Both the position numbers and the translations under genes were made by a program. This document shows positions 52,771 through 64,000 of a stretch of DNA of 64,000 nt, in pieces. Position 1 is the stretch's first letter; each line of letters opens with the position of its first letter. A model generated the notes under the pieces. It was not told where the DNA came from and searched no databases. It worked only from the letters and a program-made list of their open reading frames with translations. This DNA is from Larus michahellis (Eukaryota; Chordata; Aves; Charadriiformes; Laridae): contig NC_133907.1 in assembly GCF_964199755.1 (NCBI RefSeq), positions 4,655,001 to 4,719,000 on the forward strand. The letters are read 5' to 3'.

Positions 52771-52925
52771 CAATTACCCGGGCAATTGCTGTGATTACAC
52801 ACCTAGGTCAGTTAACTATGCAAACAAACGGCCAACGCCAGTTACTCGCATGTGTATTTCCCCAATTTTGGGCACAATCACAGTATGCAAATGTTGATAA
52901 ACAGTTTGCAAACATTTTTATCTGT
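52771..52925. promoter_or_regulatory. Forkhead/octamer motif cluster
   Basis: A direct repeat GGCAATTACCCGGGCAATT begins the element. GCAAACA occurs at 52820-52826 and 52908-52914, ATAAACA at 52897-52903, and a perfect octamer ATGCAAAT at 52885-52892. Three forkhead-type cores and one octamer within 95 bp, about 1.1 kb upstream of a CpG-island promoter, make this a good enhancer candidate. Binding is not shown. Confidence 0.45.
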
Positions 52926-53938
52926 GGGACCAGTTCCTGCTTTCACAATCCAGCGACCGCAGATTTCAAGAACGATTCCCTTGCTCGCCACAGCTATCGT
53001 ACGGCCGGCGTTGACTTCCTCCGCGCTCCAGACCTATCCTGTCCTGTTAAGCTCTGTCCTTTGAAATATAGGGCAGTTTCTGTCAGATCCTTCAGCGCGA
53101 CAATCAAAAGGGCAAAATCCTGCCCTTTGTTGCAACAAGAGGTTTTTCATCCCCGGATCTGACGGCCGACGAGTAACTGTGATCTCCATTTCGCGGTGGC
53201 ACAACCTCATTCTCCAGACCTCCAGCCACGCTCTCCGGCCATTAAGCCGGGCCAGCGCCCCGCTGCTTGGGCAAGTCAAGGGGCTCTGAAGTCTGCAGGG
53301 CCGCAGATCTTTAATATTATTTTTTTATTCCAGGTGGTTGTGTGAAATACAGCTTATTTCTTCAGAGCGAAAAAGTGACTTTTTTCCCTCCCCTGCAAGG
53401 TGCCGACGAGGCTGCAGCACGGCCCCAGCAGCGGCCCAGCCCCTCCGGGAGCCCTCCCCGATCTTCAACCCGGCTGCTGCTCGCCCTGGCCCGGCGGTGG
53501 CTCCCGGGGAGGCCTCGGTGGGCCTGACGGGATGCGCCCCGACGGTGTGTGTTGCGGGGGAGCCCGCTGACCGCAGCGGCGCGCCCCCTCCTCGGGCCGG
53601 GCGCACCTGCGGCAGCGACGAGGGGAGGCAGGAGACCCCAGAGGGGCCCGGAGAGGGGGGGGGGGCCACGGGGGGGGGGGGGGAGGGGGCAGCGGTACCG
53701 GCAGCGGTACCGGGGTCCGCCCGCCTCAGCCCTGTCACCGCGCCGTCCCGGCGTGCTCCGCGCGGGCGAGCCCGGGCGCGCGCCCCCGCCCTCCCTCACT
53801 TCCGGTGTCCGGCAGTGGCAGAGCCGCCGGCGGCGCCCCCGCTCCCCCGGCGCGAGAAGGGGGGGGGTGGCGAGGGTGGGGGGAGAAGGGGGCGGGGAAA
53901 AAGGGGCGGTGCTTACGGAGGCCCGTGCCCGCCGCCGC

Positions 53939-53947
53939 CCAATCAGC
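53939..53947 (+). promoter_or_regulatory. NF-Y CCAAT box
   Basis: CCAATCAGC in the CpG island, about 310 bp before the exon 1 donor. It orients the promoter rightward. Confidence 0.65.
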
Positions 53948-54019
53948 GGCCGCCGCTGGGGAGGGGTGGGCGGGGAAAGCGACGGCACGCGCCGGGCGGC
54001 ACCGCCCTCCTGCTATCCC

Positions 54020-54257
54020 CTCCCCCCCCCTCCCGCCCGCCGCGGGCTCGCGCCCCGCGCGCCCGAGGGAGCGGCGGGAGCGCGCCCGGGCGCCCCCCCC
54101 GCCTCCCCCCTCCGCCGGCTTCACCCCCCCCCCCCCCCCTCCTCCGGCCTCCTCCCCCCTTCCCCTTCCCCTCCCCACCCGGAGGAGCGGCACGGAGTGA
54201 CCGACGGAGCCACAGCTCCGGCCGCTCCGAGACCCCGCTCTCCTCCATGGGGCCCAG
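54020..54257 (+). other. ZBTB46: Candidate non-coding first exon, ZBTB46-like
   Basis: The exon ends GGGCCCAG followed by GTAAGCG at 54258, an excellent donor. The left edge is estimated from the CCAAT box. An ATG at 54247 opens only eleven bases before the donor and does not match the ZBTB46 N-terminus, so the exon is most likely 5' UTR. The gene name rests on conserved order next to TPD52L2; no BTB or zinc-finger sequence lies in the window. Confidence 0.42.
54124..54138. repeat. C15 homopolymer
   Basis: A 15-base C run inside the predicted first exon. A G-rich tract at about 53653-53690 and a G run at about 54286-54300 are nearby. Such tracts are prone to sequencing error. Confidence 0.85.
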
Positions 54258-56868
54258 GTAAGCGCGCCGCCCCCTGAGGCGAGCCGGGGGGGGGGGGGGG
54301 TCGCCATGGCCGCCCGCCCGCCCCCTGAGGCGACGGCAGCGGCGGGCCGCCCCCATCCCCGCGGCCGCCCTGAGGCGAGGCGGGCGGCGGGGAGCCCCCC
54401 CCCCGCTCATTTATTATCATCATTATTATCAACCCCCCCCTCACACACACACACCCCCCTCTCCTCACCCCCCACCTTCCTCTGCCGCGGGGGGCCCGAT
54501 CGCTGCCTGCCCCGCCGAGGCGGGGAGGGGGAGGCGGGGGGGGCACGGTGCCTTCTTTGGGACGCGATGTCTTATTTTGGTGTGGGTGGATGGCTTAACT
54601 TGGTAAGTGGCAGGGTTTAACCCCCCTCCCCGGGCCCTCCCCTCCCCTCGCTCCTCCGCCCGCCCCCCCCCTCCTCCCCCCCCCACCCCCCCTCCCCCGT
54701 AACCTCCAAAAGGGGAATTTTCCAGCTGGTAATTTCTGCTGCGTCAACACCCAGCTCAAGGGAGAGGAGAAGAGACAAGGGGGCATTTTAACAGCAGCTC
54801 CACTTGCGAATAGCCAAGCCTCAATCCCGGCTCCAGCATTAAAACCCTTTCCGCCCCCTAAAAACCAGCATCCGTGCAAGTTGGACCAAGAGTTTGTCAG
54901 GAGTGTGGTTCAAAACTGCTTGGAAAAAGGGATGAGGTAATAATACTGGTGAAGCATGTTGTATTTCTCTCTTTCTGCCTGTCTCTCTCTCTTTCTCCCT
55001 CTCTTCTTTTTTTCTTTTTTTTTTTTAAAGCCAGGCCTGTTTTGGGTTATTGTCTCCCCCTAAAGCCAGACATAGATCGCCTGGCCTTGCCTCCATTTTA
55101 ATTGCAGGCTGAAATGGGGGAAGTGACCCTCTTTTTTTTTTTTTTTTTAAAAAAAATCCAAACCCCAAGAAACAACAAAAAAAAAACCTTGAAAATATAA
55201 TGCTGTTCCTTTGGGGGGGATATAGGTGATTTTTCATAAGGCTGTAACAAGTGCAAAAGTGGCTGTAAATGTTTTCTGTCATGCTGGGAAACTAGTGAGG
55301 TGTCCTCCCTCCTCCCCAGAAGAAACTGTGTGTAAAATTTGGCCGAGGGGAGAAGGAGAGGTGCTGTGAAAGGTGCTGGTAGGAGAAGGGGTTGTGCTGG
55401 TGGATTGCCTTTGTGTCTCTGTAAATAGACATGTCAGTTCCCAAAGTAATACAAGTAGTGTCTGATAACTCAATCCCAGATGACAAATAGAGAATGGAGC
55501 AGATTTTCAGTACTGTAATAGTGGGAGGATTTCTCTTTTGAAACGGAGGTAAAAAAAAAAAAAAAAAAAAGAAGAAATGTTGGTACCTCCTGAGGAGGTT
55601 CTTCACCGGAGCGTTATTGTGAAGCTGAGCGTTCGGATGAAATCCAGGGATATAAACCAATATTTATTTATTTTTACACCTGACAGGGGAAAGATAAACA
55701 AAGGAGAGTTTAACAGCTCTTTAATGAATTCCTCATGCTTTTTATTTTGCAATCTCAATGATTCATTTGGCAAGCCTTACAGGACTGGATTATTATCAGC
55801 ATTGTTTAAAGCCATGCTAATTAGGAGATGTGTTTTGCAAACAGTGGTATTGTAGACACCTGTACCAAAGTTATTGCGTGCATTTTAATTGCATCACTGG
55901 TATCATTTTTAGCATTTAGTCACTGTAATACGGATCTAGATCTCAGTTCTTGAACTCGATCAAGTATTTATTACAAGTGTGGGTTCTCTGTGTACATAGA
56001 GTGGCTCTGCTACTAATGCATTAAATGTATTTTCTCAAAAAGGGCAGGGAGTATTTTTTCTCTTTTTTTTTTTTCTGTGGGGATTAAAAGGAAAAGCTAC
56101 ATTATCCAAGACGAGTGAGAGAAACGTAATTCTGAGGAAGAATCTTGCTGTGTCTGGATAGCTCTTCCACTTTTGTCACTACCTTGCTTTAACCTTTTAT
56201 GTTTTTATAGCATCTTTTAATTGGAAATAAAATTTTATTTTCCTCTTCTAAATTCTGTCTAGCTTTTCTCTCTGTTTGTCAAGTTTTATATTTTGAAATC
56301 CTTAGTGATGGAAAAAATGGGTGGAGTATATTATTAGTCACAATATTTTCAACATGTGGTGAGGAATTACCGCTTTAAGGTGTTTTTTGGGAAGTGGCAA
56401 GAAATGGGTAGAGGAGCCTGCCCCATGGCTGGAGGGAGCTGCAGACAGTATTTAGGGGAGCTCCCAAACATACGTTGCTGAAAAATATTATGTGGTTTGG
56501 TACGCTACTGGGATAACTGTAACTGAAACAGAAAACTAGTCTTTTGGTTTTTGATGCAGCCTGTCCAGGAGGGGGAAACTCACTCACAGCTAAACTCCTC
56601 TCGCAGTTGTTTTCTTAGGCTGTATGTGAGCTTTGGTGTAATTGAGTCAATTTTAGTGTGGTACCCAAAAATGGGGTATTCTGATAACTCTAACGTTAGA
56701 TGTTTATTCATATACTTTGAATGCTGCTTCGTTCTAGGGTGTGTAGCCTTTGAAAACATGACCTGTACACGGGGTTCTTGGAGACTGAGGAAAATGGGCC
56801 ACTTTCTCCCCGTGGTCTTTGTTTTCTGGGACAGTTGTACAACAGTGGATATGTTCTTCGCAAGAGGA

Positions 56869-56893
56869 TTTTTTTTTTTTTTTTTTTTTTTTT
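56869..56893. repeat. T25 homopolymer
   Basis: 25 consecutive T, which also creates a poly-Phe stretch inside a spurious 208-codon open frame. Other T runs lie near 59573-59589 and 60241-60268. Confidence 0.95.
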
Positions 56894-59800
56894 ATTACTG
56901 GAAGTGCTTAGAGGAAAACCAGTTTAGCAGGCCCCCACCTCGCCCCCCCCAACAGTCCTCCTTCAAAAGGAAAAATGCCTCATGTCTGAAACAGAAAGAT
57001 TTGTTATTTGCTGTTAATACGCCTGCTTTTCCTCCGGTAATGTGTTGTGTTGCTGTGGGGTCGAGCATATTCTTTTTGTCTTTGCTGTCCACTTGTGTGG
57101 ATTTTTGTTTTAGATATGTGTTTTTGAAGTTTCTAAGCAAAGTTTCCTGTCCTCCCAGCAGTGCGGCAGCAGGCTAACACCCAATCCAAACTGCTATTGC
57201 TTGCTTTCAGAGCAGAATTATTTCATAAACAGCTCAACCTTTCCCAGGACATTTTTCCCTTAATGTTCTTCCCAGTTTTACTGGCTGCTCTGGAGCACTC
57301 TGTAACCCTCTATAGGCTCCCCCTAAATTGGTAAAAAGCATTCTCAGGGGTTTTCCTGGCTCCTGTGTGCTTAGTTTAATGGGCAAACAAAAGCGCAAAG
57401 AGAGGGCTTAGTTTAAGTCTTTGAAGAGCTACCTGCAGTTGTAATGGTGATCCCACATGTCCGTTATAATTCCCAGGAGCTGGCAGTTCGTGTCCATTCC
57501 TGGCTGTGAGCGTTACCCTAGAAAATTCTGACACTTTGCACAAAAGGTTTAATACCATGTTTATATTTTGCTTCTGGCTTGCAACTGGCTTGAATATTTT
57601 TTAAGTGCGTAGCTTACCTGTGTTTTGTGTGTGTGATATTTGAAACTTAAAATGTATTAATAGTGAAAGCAGGCGTGCTGTGGGGTTGTCTGTAGATAGC
57701 AGGGGTCATGTTAGGCGAGAGTACGAGGACCTACCACGTCCGTGAGATAGAGGGAGGTATTTGGTCTGCATGAAGTACTGCGATCCTGCTCCTCACCGAA
57801 GGGTCTCTGGGAGCATTTTTATGATATTTCGGCCAAGTACAATGACAGTCAGGACTCCAGTGTTAAAATTTGTTGCTTCAAAAACTTCACTTTAATCCTT
57901 CTTGAGGACTTTTTGTTTTGCTAGGTGATACCTTTGTTTTACAGCCCTCTTAAATACAACCTTCAGTAGTTGGTTTTCTCACTTCCCTCTAGATCTCTAG
58001 TCCTTTAGGCAGGAGGAGAAATAAAAGCGTATATCGCTTGTTGCGGGATTTCTTTCACTTGAGAGGCAAGAGGAGAGAATCTTGACTTCCTTAAACAGTT
58101 CGATAGTCCTCTGTTTCATGCTGCCTTGGTGTATCTGGAAGCACAGCTATGTCCAGTTTGCGGGAATAGCTGCTTGGGATTCAGTTCCCATCCCATAGCT
58201 GTTGATTAAACACGCTGGTGGTGTAACTGCTTTTCCCCTTCTGTGAAACAAGAGTGCCAGGGTTTACTCAGCTCTTCCAAAACATTTTCTAATATACTGA
58301 TGAAAAATGATAGTTGTGCTGAAAACACTTATTCTTCATAAGTGCAAGCTAGTGTGAAGTCCTCACTAAATTTCCTATGAGATGTGTTGGAGTTGAGAGG
58401 CTCGTGGGTGGGGTTTTCTGTCCCTTACCAAGTTAGCTGTGGTGCAGTTATTTTCTGAACAGTTGCTTTAACTTTCTTTCCTACCCATATATTTAAGAAA
58501 CATCCGCTTGTGTTTTGACTGCTGTTGAAATGTTGGTGTGGAATAGCTTCCTTGTGCTTCACAGGCAGGGTGAGGTCCTTGACAGTAATTCTAATTAGAT
58601 GGAAATGTGTTCCACTGTGCGGTGTTCTGTTGCGGGTAGGTAAGGAGATGTACGTGCGCGTTGGAATAACGCGGCTGCCGAGAGGAGCAGTAGCTTTGCT
58701 GAAATGTAACAGGTAGATGCCAGGTTAGAGCTGAAACTCACCTTTTTGCCTTGCTTTTTGGGGATTTGTCTGTCTTTATTCTAGCCCATAAAGTGGTGAT
58801 CCCTTCTGTCATGTTACTCGCTTGACTCGTGTGTGCAGTCGGGAAGAAAAATGTCCTGTCGATGTTGGAAGTTGCCAGCGTTCGCTTTATAGGAAAACTG
58901 AGTTGGGGTCCCCTGTAATGGAGGGAGGCAACAAGGCATCAGAAATATTCTACAAACACAGCTGCTAACTTGTGTATGGATTAAAATAAACTTAGTAACA
59001 AGAATGTCAGTGTGTGTGCCAGTAATTTAGCTGCTTAAGAACCCTACTTAGAAAAGTGAGTAGGATTTTACATATTAAAGAATATGTTTATACCTGTGTA
59101 TACTTAAATACTTAGTTATCTTTCCTAATTATTTCCTCCTCGTGTATTGAACAAACTCCTTATTCCATCCAAGCAACTTTGCTTTGTGGTATTTCTCACC
59201 TTGTGAGGAAGAACTCTGCAGAAAGAGTTGATATTTCAGGTGCTTAGCACATTCCCTTTGAGGAAAGGGTTAAATGAAATTTGCATCTTTTGCACTATTA
59301 CACTATTGGAGGAAATACCTTTCTGACTAGTGCTCAAATCATGCTCTGAAAGAGAAGAATTGATGGTCTGTATTAGCCATTAGGTGCTTAAAATACCCAA
59401 ACCCAACACCAACTAATTTAAGTACTGATAAACGAAGTAGTCAGGATGCAGTACTCCTAAAAGTCCTGCCACTATAGTATTGGAGAATTGAGGTGGTGTC
59501 TAAATATAAAACTAGCTTATTGACTTCCTTCTTATTACCACTGTATCCTTCTTGGTTTCACTCTGTTTCTCTTTTTTTTTTTTTTTTTTGTAATAGTTGA
59601 TCGGATCTGGATTATGAGATTTATACTAAAAAGTAAAAAGGGATACTTATCCAAGGCATTAAGTGCTTGTGCTGCGAATTACACAAACAAAATTAGATTT
59701 TTCACAGAGCACCTCGTATGATCTTTAGTTTTGTACTGTTTGATTTTCTTACTCTTAGATTATTCTTGAGTCCTTCTGTGTCTTTTCTGTCTCTGAGGTG

Positions 59801-60120
59801 CTCTTTCTCTCAGTTCCTCCCACTGCTGTACTTCTTTTTAAAAATTACCTCATGATTCTTCCTCTTTCTTTGGCTCCCTCCCTTTTTACGTACTGGGTTT
59901 GGGAACTTTAGCAAAGATCCCCTAGTTAAAAAGCCAAAAAACAATGAGAAAGTTTTGGGGGAACCATTCTTCAGGGCAATTCCCAGCCAGCGTGATGTGC
60001 TTGCAGTTCTTTAATCCTCTTTTTCTTTTTTTTAAGGTGCTTTTTATGTTGTTTTTTGTGTAATAGATATACAAGGGCGAAGTGGTTTTGCTTAGAATAC
60101 TTCTGTGACTCTCTTTTTAG

Positions 60121-60162
60121 TGGAAGCTTAAGATCTCGTAGGAGTTAATGGCACTTGGACCG
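60121..60162 (+). other. Candidate 42-nt non-coding exon
   Basis: The acceptor ACTCTCTTTTTAG and the donor CG followed by GTAAGTG are both near consensus. The 42 nt contain stops in all frames or nearly so, so it would be 5' UTR. It is predicted from splice signals only. Confidence 0.25.
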
Positions 60163-61374
60163 GTAAGTGTCGTACTAGCCACAGGCATTCGTATTTTTTC
60201 AGGTTGTTTTTTAATCTTCACTGCTAGAGTAGCAGATACAGCTTTTTTTTTTCTTTTTTTTTTTTTTAATATCACCAGACTTCCCAAGCCTGGTACCCTG
60301 TAAGGTACTGGCTTTTTAAGTGCTGGCTAGCTCTTTGATGGTCTTGCTGTGTTCTGCAAGGTCCGTGGTATGGGTAGTGTTGGATGTGTTCTTCTCTTGG
60401 TGCGACCAGATGAGAGAGAGAAGAAAAATAGGGGAATGATATGAGTAACTGTTTCTGTACCGTGATGGAGAGATAGGCTCATGGACAGAGTTGGAAGTTA
60501 TGGGGAAATGAGTAAGTGAAATGCAGAGGAAATACAAAGAAATATTACTGCAAGTGAGCATTTTGAACTAGGGCATGCACCTAGTGCCCTGTAAGGAAAG
60601 GTGCATCCTGTTGTGTTACCAGTTGGAATATTGTATTTCGGGCTGTGTAGCTTTTACAGGCATGGAAAATAAACCTTTACCTTCTGTTTTACCTTCTTTT
60701 TCTGTATCTTTGCGGGTTTTCTTTTTTCAAAATTTTTAAAGGAGGAATAAACCACTTCACTTAGTACTTTTGTGCACACTGCTCTTTAACTTGAGGGTGA
60801 CACTGGCTTTTGAAAGCTGCGATTCAGTTGAGTTGGGTGGGAACAGAACTCAAACGTTGTACTTTTGTATAATGAGGGCACATAATTTTTCTGTAACTTT
60901 AGGCAAATATTTTGGTCTGGAGGGGAATCACTGTAACTGTGAGGTTAGATTAATACTAACCCCATTTAAAGTGTGGGGATGGCGGCTGTCGCAGAAACAT
61001 TAACTGAAACTTTATGATGTTAACTAGAACAAAAAATAATGCTAAAATTGTTTGAAATCCTCGTATAAAGTATTGGTTTTTACAGTGACTTTTTCAAAGC
61101 ACTTCTTTTGAAGCATAGTCAGAAGTGTTAATGATCTCAAAATGTGTGTGTTAAACTCTTTAACACAAGAGCTAAATCATTTTTCTTATGTGTCAGAAGG
61201 TATTTACTATATATGAGAATATTTCTTGTTCAAAATCGCAAACAGTGTTGTAAATATGCAATTACTTATATGCAGTAACTATTGCTTGTCATTATGTGAC
61301 ACTGAAGGTTTTCGCATTAAGTTAAAGTTTAGATTTTAATTTTTGCCTCCTATTCTTTCCATTCCCAAATACAG

Positions 61375-61502
61375 GACATCTGATGAACCTTTTGGAGCTT
61401 GTCACCGGAGGCCATTCTCCTCTACTCATTAAAACATGCACTATCCAGCTGTGAAACATAGTGACGTTTATTTTTGCTAACAGGAAGCATTTTCAAATAT
61501 TG
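61375..61502 (+). other. Candidate 128-nt non-coding exon
   Basis: The acceptor has a pyrimidine-rich tract (TTTTTGCCTCC, TTCTTTCC) ending CAAATACAG. The donor is TTG followed by GTAAGTTC. An alternative acceptor, TTTTTGCTAACAG, would start it at 61484. Internal ATGs are followed by stops, so it would be 5' UTR with short upstream frames. Confidence 0.3.
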
Positions 61503-63272
61503 GTAAGTTCTCGGTATTTAAAGATATTTTTGTAATGTGGCAAGGGAAAGAGAAAGAGTAGCTGGAGATAACATTGTCACGAGGGCTTACAGTTCTTTAT
61601 AAAATTTGATTTAATATTAATAACAAAGGCTTGTTTAGAAATCTTACCGACTGCAACAGTTGAAGAAATACCTCTGGCTATTCTTCTGTTCCTGACTTGT
61701 GGCAGAGGTGCCTCCATTAATCATAGTCACTTGGTTCACATCTGTTCGATTAGAAGAGGAAAACAGGTGCAGAGCTCAAAGCAAGAAGCAAAAATGCAGA
61801 GCAGTGCAAAATAGTATAGGTGTCCACTTTACTGTTCTTACCAGACTACTCTGGCTCACTTTGTGACTCTGGGACAGAGGTGTAAATGAGAGTCTTAACA
61901 GTAACAGTCCTAAGATGAAGTGAAAAATACGTATTACCCTTACACATTGCTAACAAAGTAATTTCCCATGTGTCTGTGTTGGTCTGGCTCCCTTACTCCC
62001 CCACTTTATTTTTTTTTTAACTAAGTAACAGGACTAAAAAGAGCTAGCCAAAACAATTGCTATGGGGAAGCAATCAGAATTAGAGAAAGGCTAGACTTGG
62101 CAGTCTGAAATAGAAATTGAGAACGAAGTCATTGGTCATTTGGTTGGGTTATATTTGTTTTCAAGATTTTCAGAGTTCTGCTTGTTGCCATAAGAATGCT
62201 TGGATTTTTCTTATTACTTCATTTGTTTATTAGATATGTTATTTCACCCTTTATAATGACATTAGTTTGTATTGGAAAAGCTTTCTTAATTTTTATCTCC
62301 TGATGTTTTCGTTCACAACCTGTTACTACAGAAGGTCAGTCTTGAAATCAACAGTATGGATTTATAGCTTATTTTCATGAAGAGACCTAATCTCTATATT
62401 GAAGATGTCTGAAATACAGAGATCAGAAATATATGGCAAATACTTTGCTGTAATGACTAAAAGAATATCATCAGTATGAAGTTTGGAATAAAGCATAGTC
62501 AGAAATTTTAGTTGGAGTTAAATGTTGCAAATATTTTACAAATATTGCAATGTTGTAAATATGCTATTCTGAAGAAAGTGAAATCAGGTGTACAAGTTGA
62601 TAATTACAGTGAATGTGTCCTCACAGACAAATAACCCTTGTGTAGATGAGCTGGTTTTTATACCTCGTAATCATAAACATTAATGTTTTATCTGAAAATT
62701 CTATCTGTGAAGGTGCCTTACTGTACCTAACTATCCATATTTTACACAGAATTTTCAAAATCTTGTGACTGTTTTGTCTCTTAACTTGGCCATTAAACTG
62801 GCCATTAAACATTTCAAGAGGAAATTCTCTTGAATATTCCATTGCAAACTTTTTTCAGGAGTTGTATTAGTAGCTTTTTAACCTCAGTATTTTATAGGTC
62901 AGATAAGGTGAATTAGTGCCCTTCGGGCCACAAATGTCTCTTTAAAAAGCCATTAAAGTGAGAATGTTTTGAAAAGCTACCAAACAGGAAACACTGTTGT
63001 TTCAAGGATCTGTTTGAAGTTTTACTATCTAAAATTAGAAATCTTTTTCCCATACTTTAAGAAGTAACTCTTGCTTACGTTGTTGCAAAAAGGTAGCCAG
63101 GCTTTAATTAGCTGCAATGTATTGATACATTTTGAGTTAACATTTTTTCGGATTCATTGGGTCATAATTAGGGATGTTATAACTCTGAGTTTGGAGGGAA
63201 ATATGTCACTGTTGTTCAGTAATCTTGTAGTTTAATGCTAATAACTTCTTCTGGTTTTGTTTTTTGCTATAG

Positions 63273-63408
63273 TTCTTTCTCCTGCAAGAGTTCACCCCAG
63301 TGCTGTTGGAAGGTCACAGAACAGTGCACTACCTGTGCTGCCCTAGGGCTGTTGATGTCCTCAGCTGTTGTAGGAGAAACACTAGACCTGGAACCCAGTT
63401 TGTTACTG
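63273..63408 (+). other. Candidate 136-nt exon
   Basis: A strong acceptor (TTTTGTTTTTTGCTATAG) and donor (CTG followed by GTAAGAAG). One frame is open throughout and holds MSSAVVGETLDLEPSLL late in the exon, but this matches no protein I recognise and may be chance. It could be a 5' UTR exon of the rightward gene. Confidence 0.3.
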
Positions 63409-64000
63409 GTAAGAAGTAATTGTCTTGGATTTTATTTTTTTGTTTAATATTAAAGTTTACATGCTTTCTCTAACAAAATAACTAAAAATCTTTTCACTGA
63501 TTATTAATTTAAGAACACTGTAGCAAAATGTCCAAATGTGCATCTCTGATCTTTTTATTATTATTATTATTCCCCCTCCTACGTTTAACTTTACAGTTTC
63601 TAAATTTCTGATTGCCCTCCTTCCAAAATGTGGAGGCTAATGGTTTTCCCTTAGCTTTCATTTTCAGACCTGGTTTTCTCTTGAAATTCTTCCTGCGCCG
63701 TTAGAGCTAATGGAGATTAATAGATGGATTTTCCTAAGACACCTTCAGAAATCCTGTGTTTTGGTTGCACTTTTGTAGAGTCCAGCTTCTGCACACTCCC
63801 GTCCCCGTAACTTCAGGTAGATGGTTCAACAGGCCAAAGGCCGAAGCCAAGTTGCTGGTTTAAAGTTTTGGGTGGAGAGTGAGGTGTTTAGTGATAGCTC
63901 CCTGTTATTTTATGTTCTGCTTATTGGAGTTAGATTTTGCTTGTGGATTGTGTTTGGATTGTGGAAACAAAGCTTTAATGAGGTGGTGAATGACTAGAAG

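Larger units (their letters stand above)
47700..53340. other. Intergenic DNA upstream of the right-hand CpG island
   Basis: Mixed composition becoming AT-rich. No coding exon or RNA gene recognised. It holds several motif-dense islands listed separately and a G-rich run near 49939-49965. Confidence 0.6.
53380..54700 (+). promoter_or_regulatory. CpG-island promoter of a rightward gene (ZBTB46 by synteny)
   Basis: A very strong CpG island with long G and C runs. It has an ETS-type CACTTCCGGTG near 53795, a CCAAT box in perfect NF-Y context (CCAATCAGC, 53939-53947), and no TATA box. The CCAAT position predicts starts near 54.0 kb. In human, ZBTB46 is divergent from TPD52L2 at this relative position, and both promoters here point away from each other. 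Confidence 0.7.
54258..64000 (+). other. AT-rich first-intron-like sequence of the rightward gene
   Basis: From about 54.7 kb the composition is AT-rich with many T runs, as expected of an intron transcribed to the right. No coding exon with a known domain is present to the window end. Three candidate small exons are listed separately. Confidence 0.5.

Noticed and set aside
53338-54410. Long Arg/Pro/Gly/Ala-rich open frames on both strands
   Set aside because: CpG-island composition; the frames overlap the predicted promoter and first exon.
56551-57177. 208-codon plus-strand open frame
   Set aside because: It includes poly-Phe from the T25 run and no known domain. It is a chance frame in intron-like sequence, although its length in AT-rich DNA is mildly unusual.

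Overview
This is vertebrate nuclear DNA, almost certainly from a bird. The main evidence is a gene split into small exons with consensus splice sites (TPD52L2), three CpG-island promoters, a eukaryotic tRNA gene with internal A and B boxes, and a 5'-truncated CR1 retrotransposon ending in the CATAGAAT octamer typical of avian CR1. Known interspersed repeats are few and one long block is very GC-rich, as in avian microchromosomes. No operon, phage, CRISPR or other prokaryotic feature is present.

Layout. (1) 1-7.8 kb: AT-rich intronic sequence ending in a CpG island at about 7.06-7.80 kb. This is most likely the first intron and non-coding first exon of a minus-strand gene; conserved vertebrate gene order suggests DNAJC5, but no coding exon lies in the window. 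(2) 7.87-7.94 kb: tRNA-Glu(CTC), minus strand, with a T12 terminator, next to a G-rich minisatellite. (3) 12.05-28.9 kb: a complete TPD52L2 gene on the minus strand, resolved here to single-base exon boundaries. The core protein is 206 aa. Two small cassette exons (27 and 39 nt) and a tandem pair of related 60-nt exons (4a and 4b) are all in frame. (4) 29-53.3 kb: about 24 kb with no recognisable gene. It is very GC-rich to about 47 kb, carries minisatellites, one CR1 and several AT-rich islands with dense homeodomain, GATA, MEF2, octamer and forkhead-like words that may be enhancers. (5) 53.4-54.7 kb: a second strong CpG-island promoter with CCAAT and ETS-like motifs, firing to the right and ending in a good splice donor at 54257. 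(6) 54.3-64 kb: AT-rich first-intron-like sequence with three candidate small non-coding exons. By synteny this gene is probably ZBTB46, which lies head-to-head with TPD52L2 in human, but no ZBTB46 coding exon is in the window.

I see no previously undescribed biological system. The most informative items are the duplicated alternative exon of TPD52L2, its microexon pair, the twin CRE palindromes 20 bp apart upstream of TPD52L2, and the forkhead/octamer cluster just upstream of the right-hand promoter. Most long open frames in the GC-rich block are compositional artefacts.
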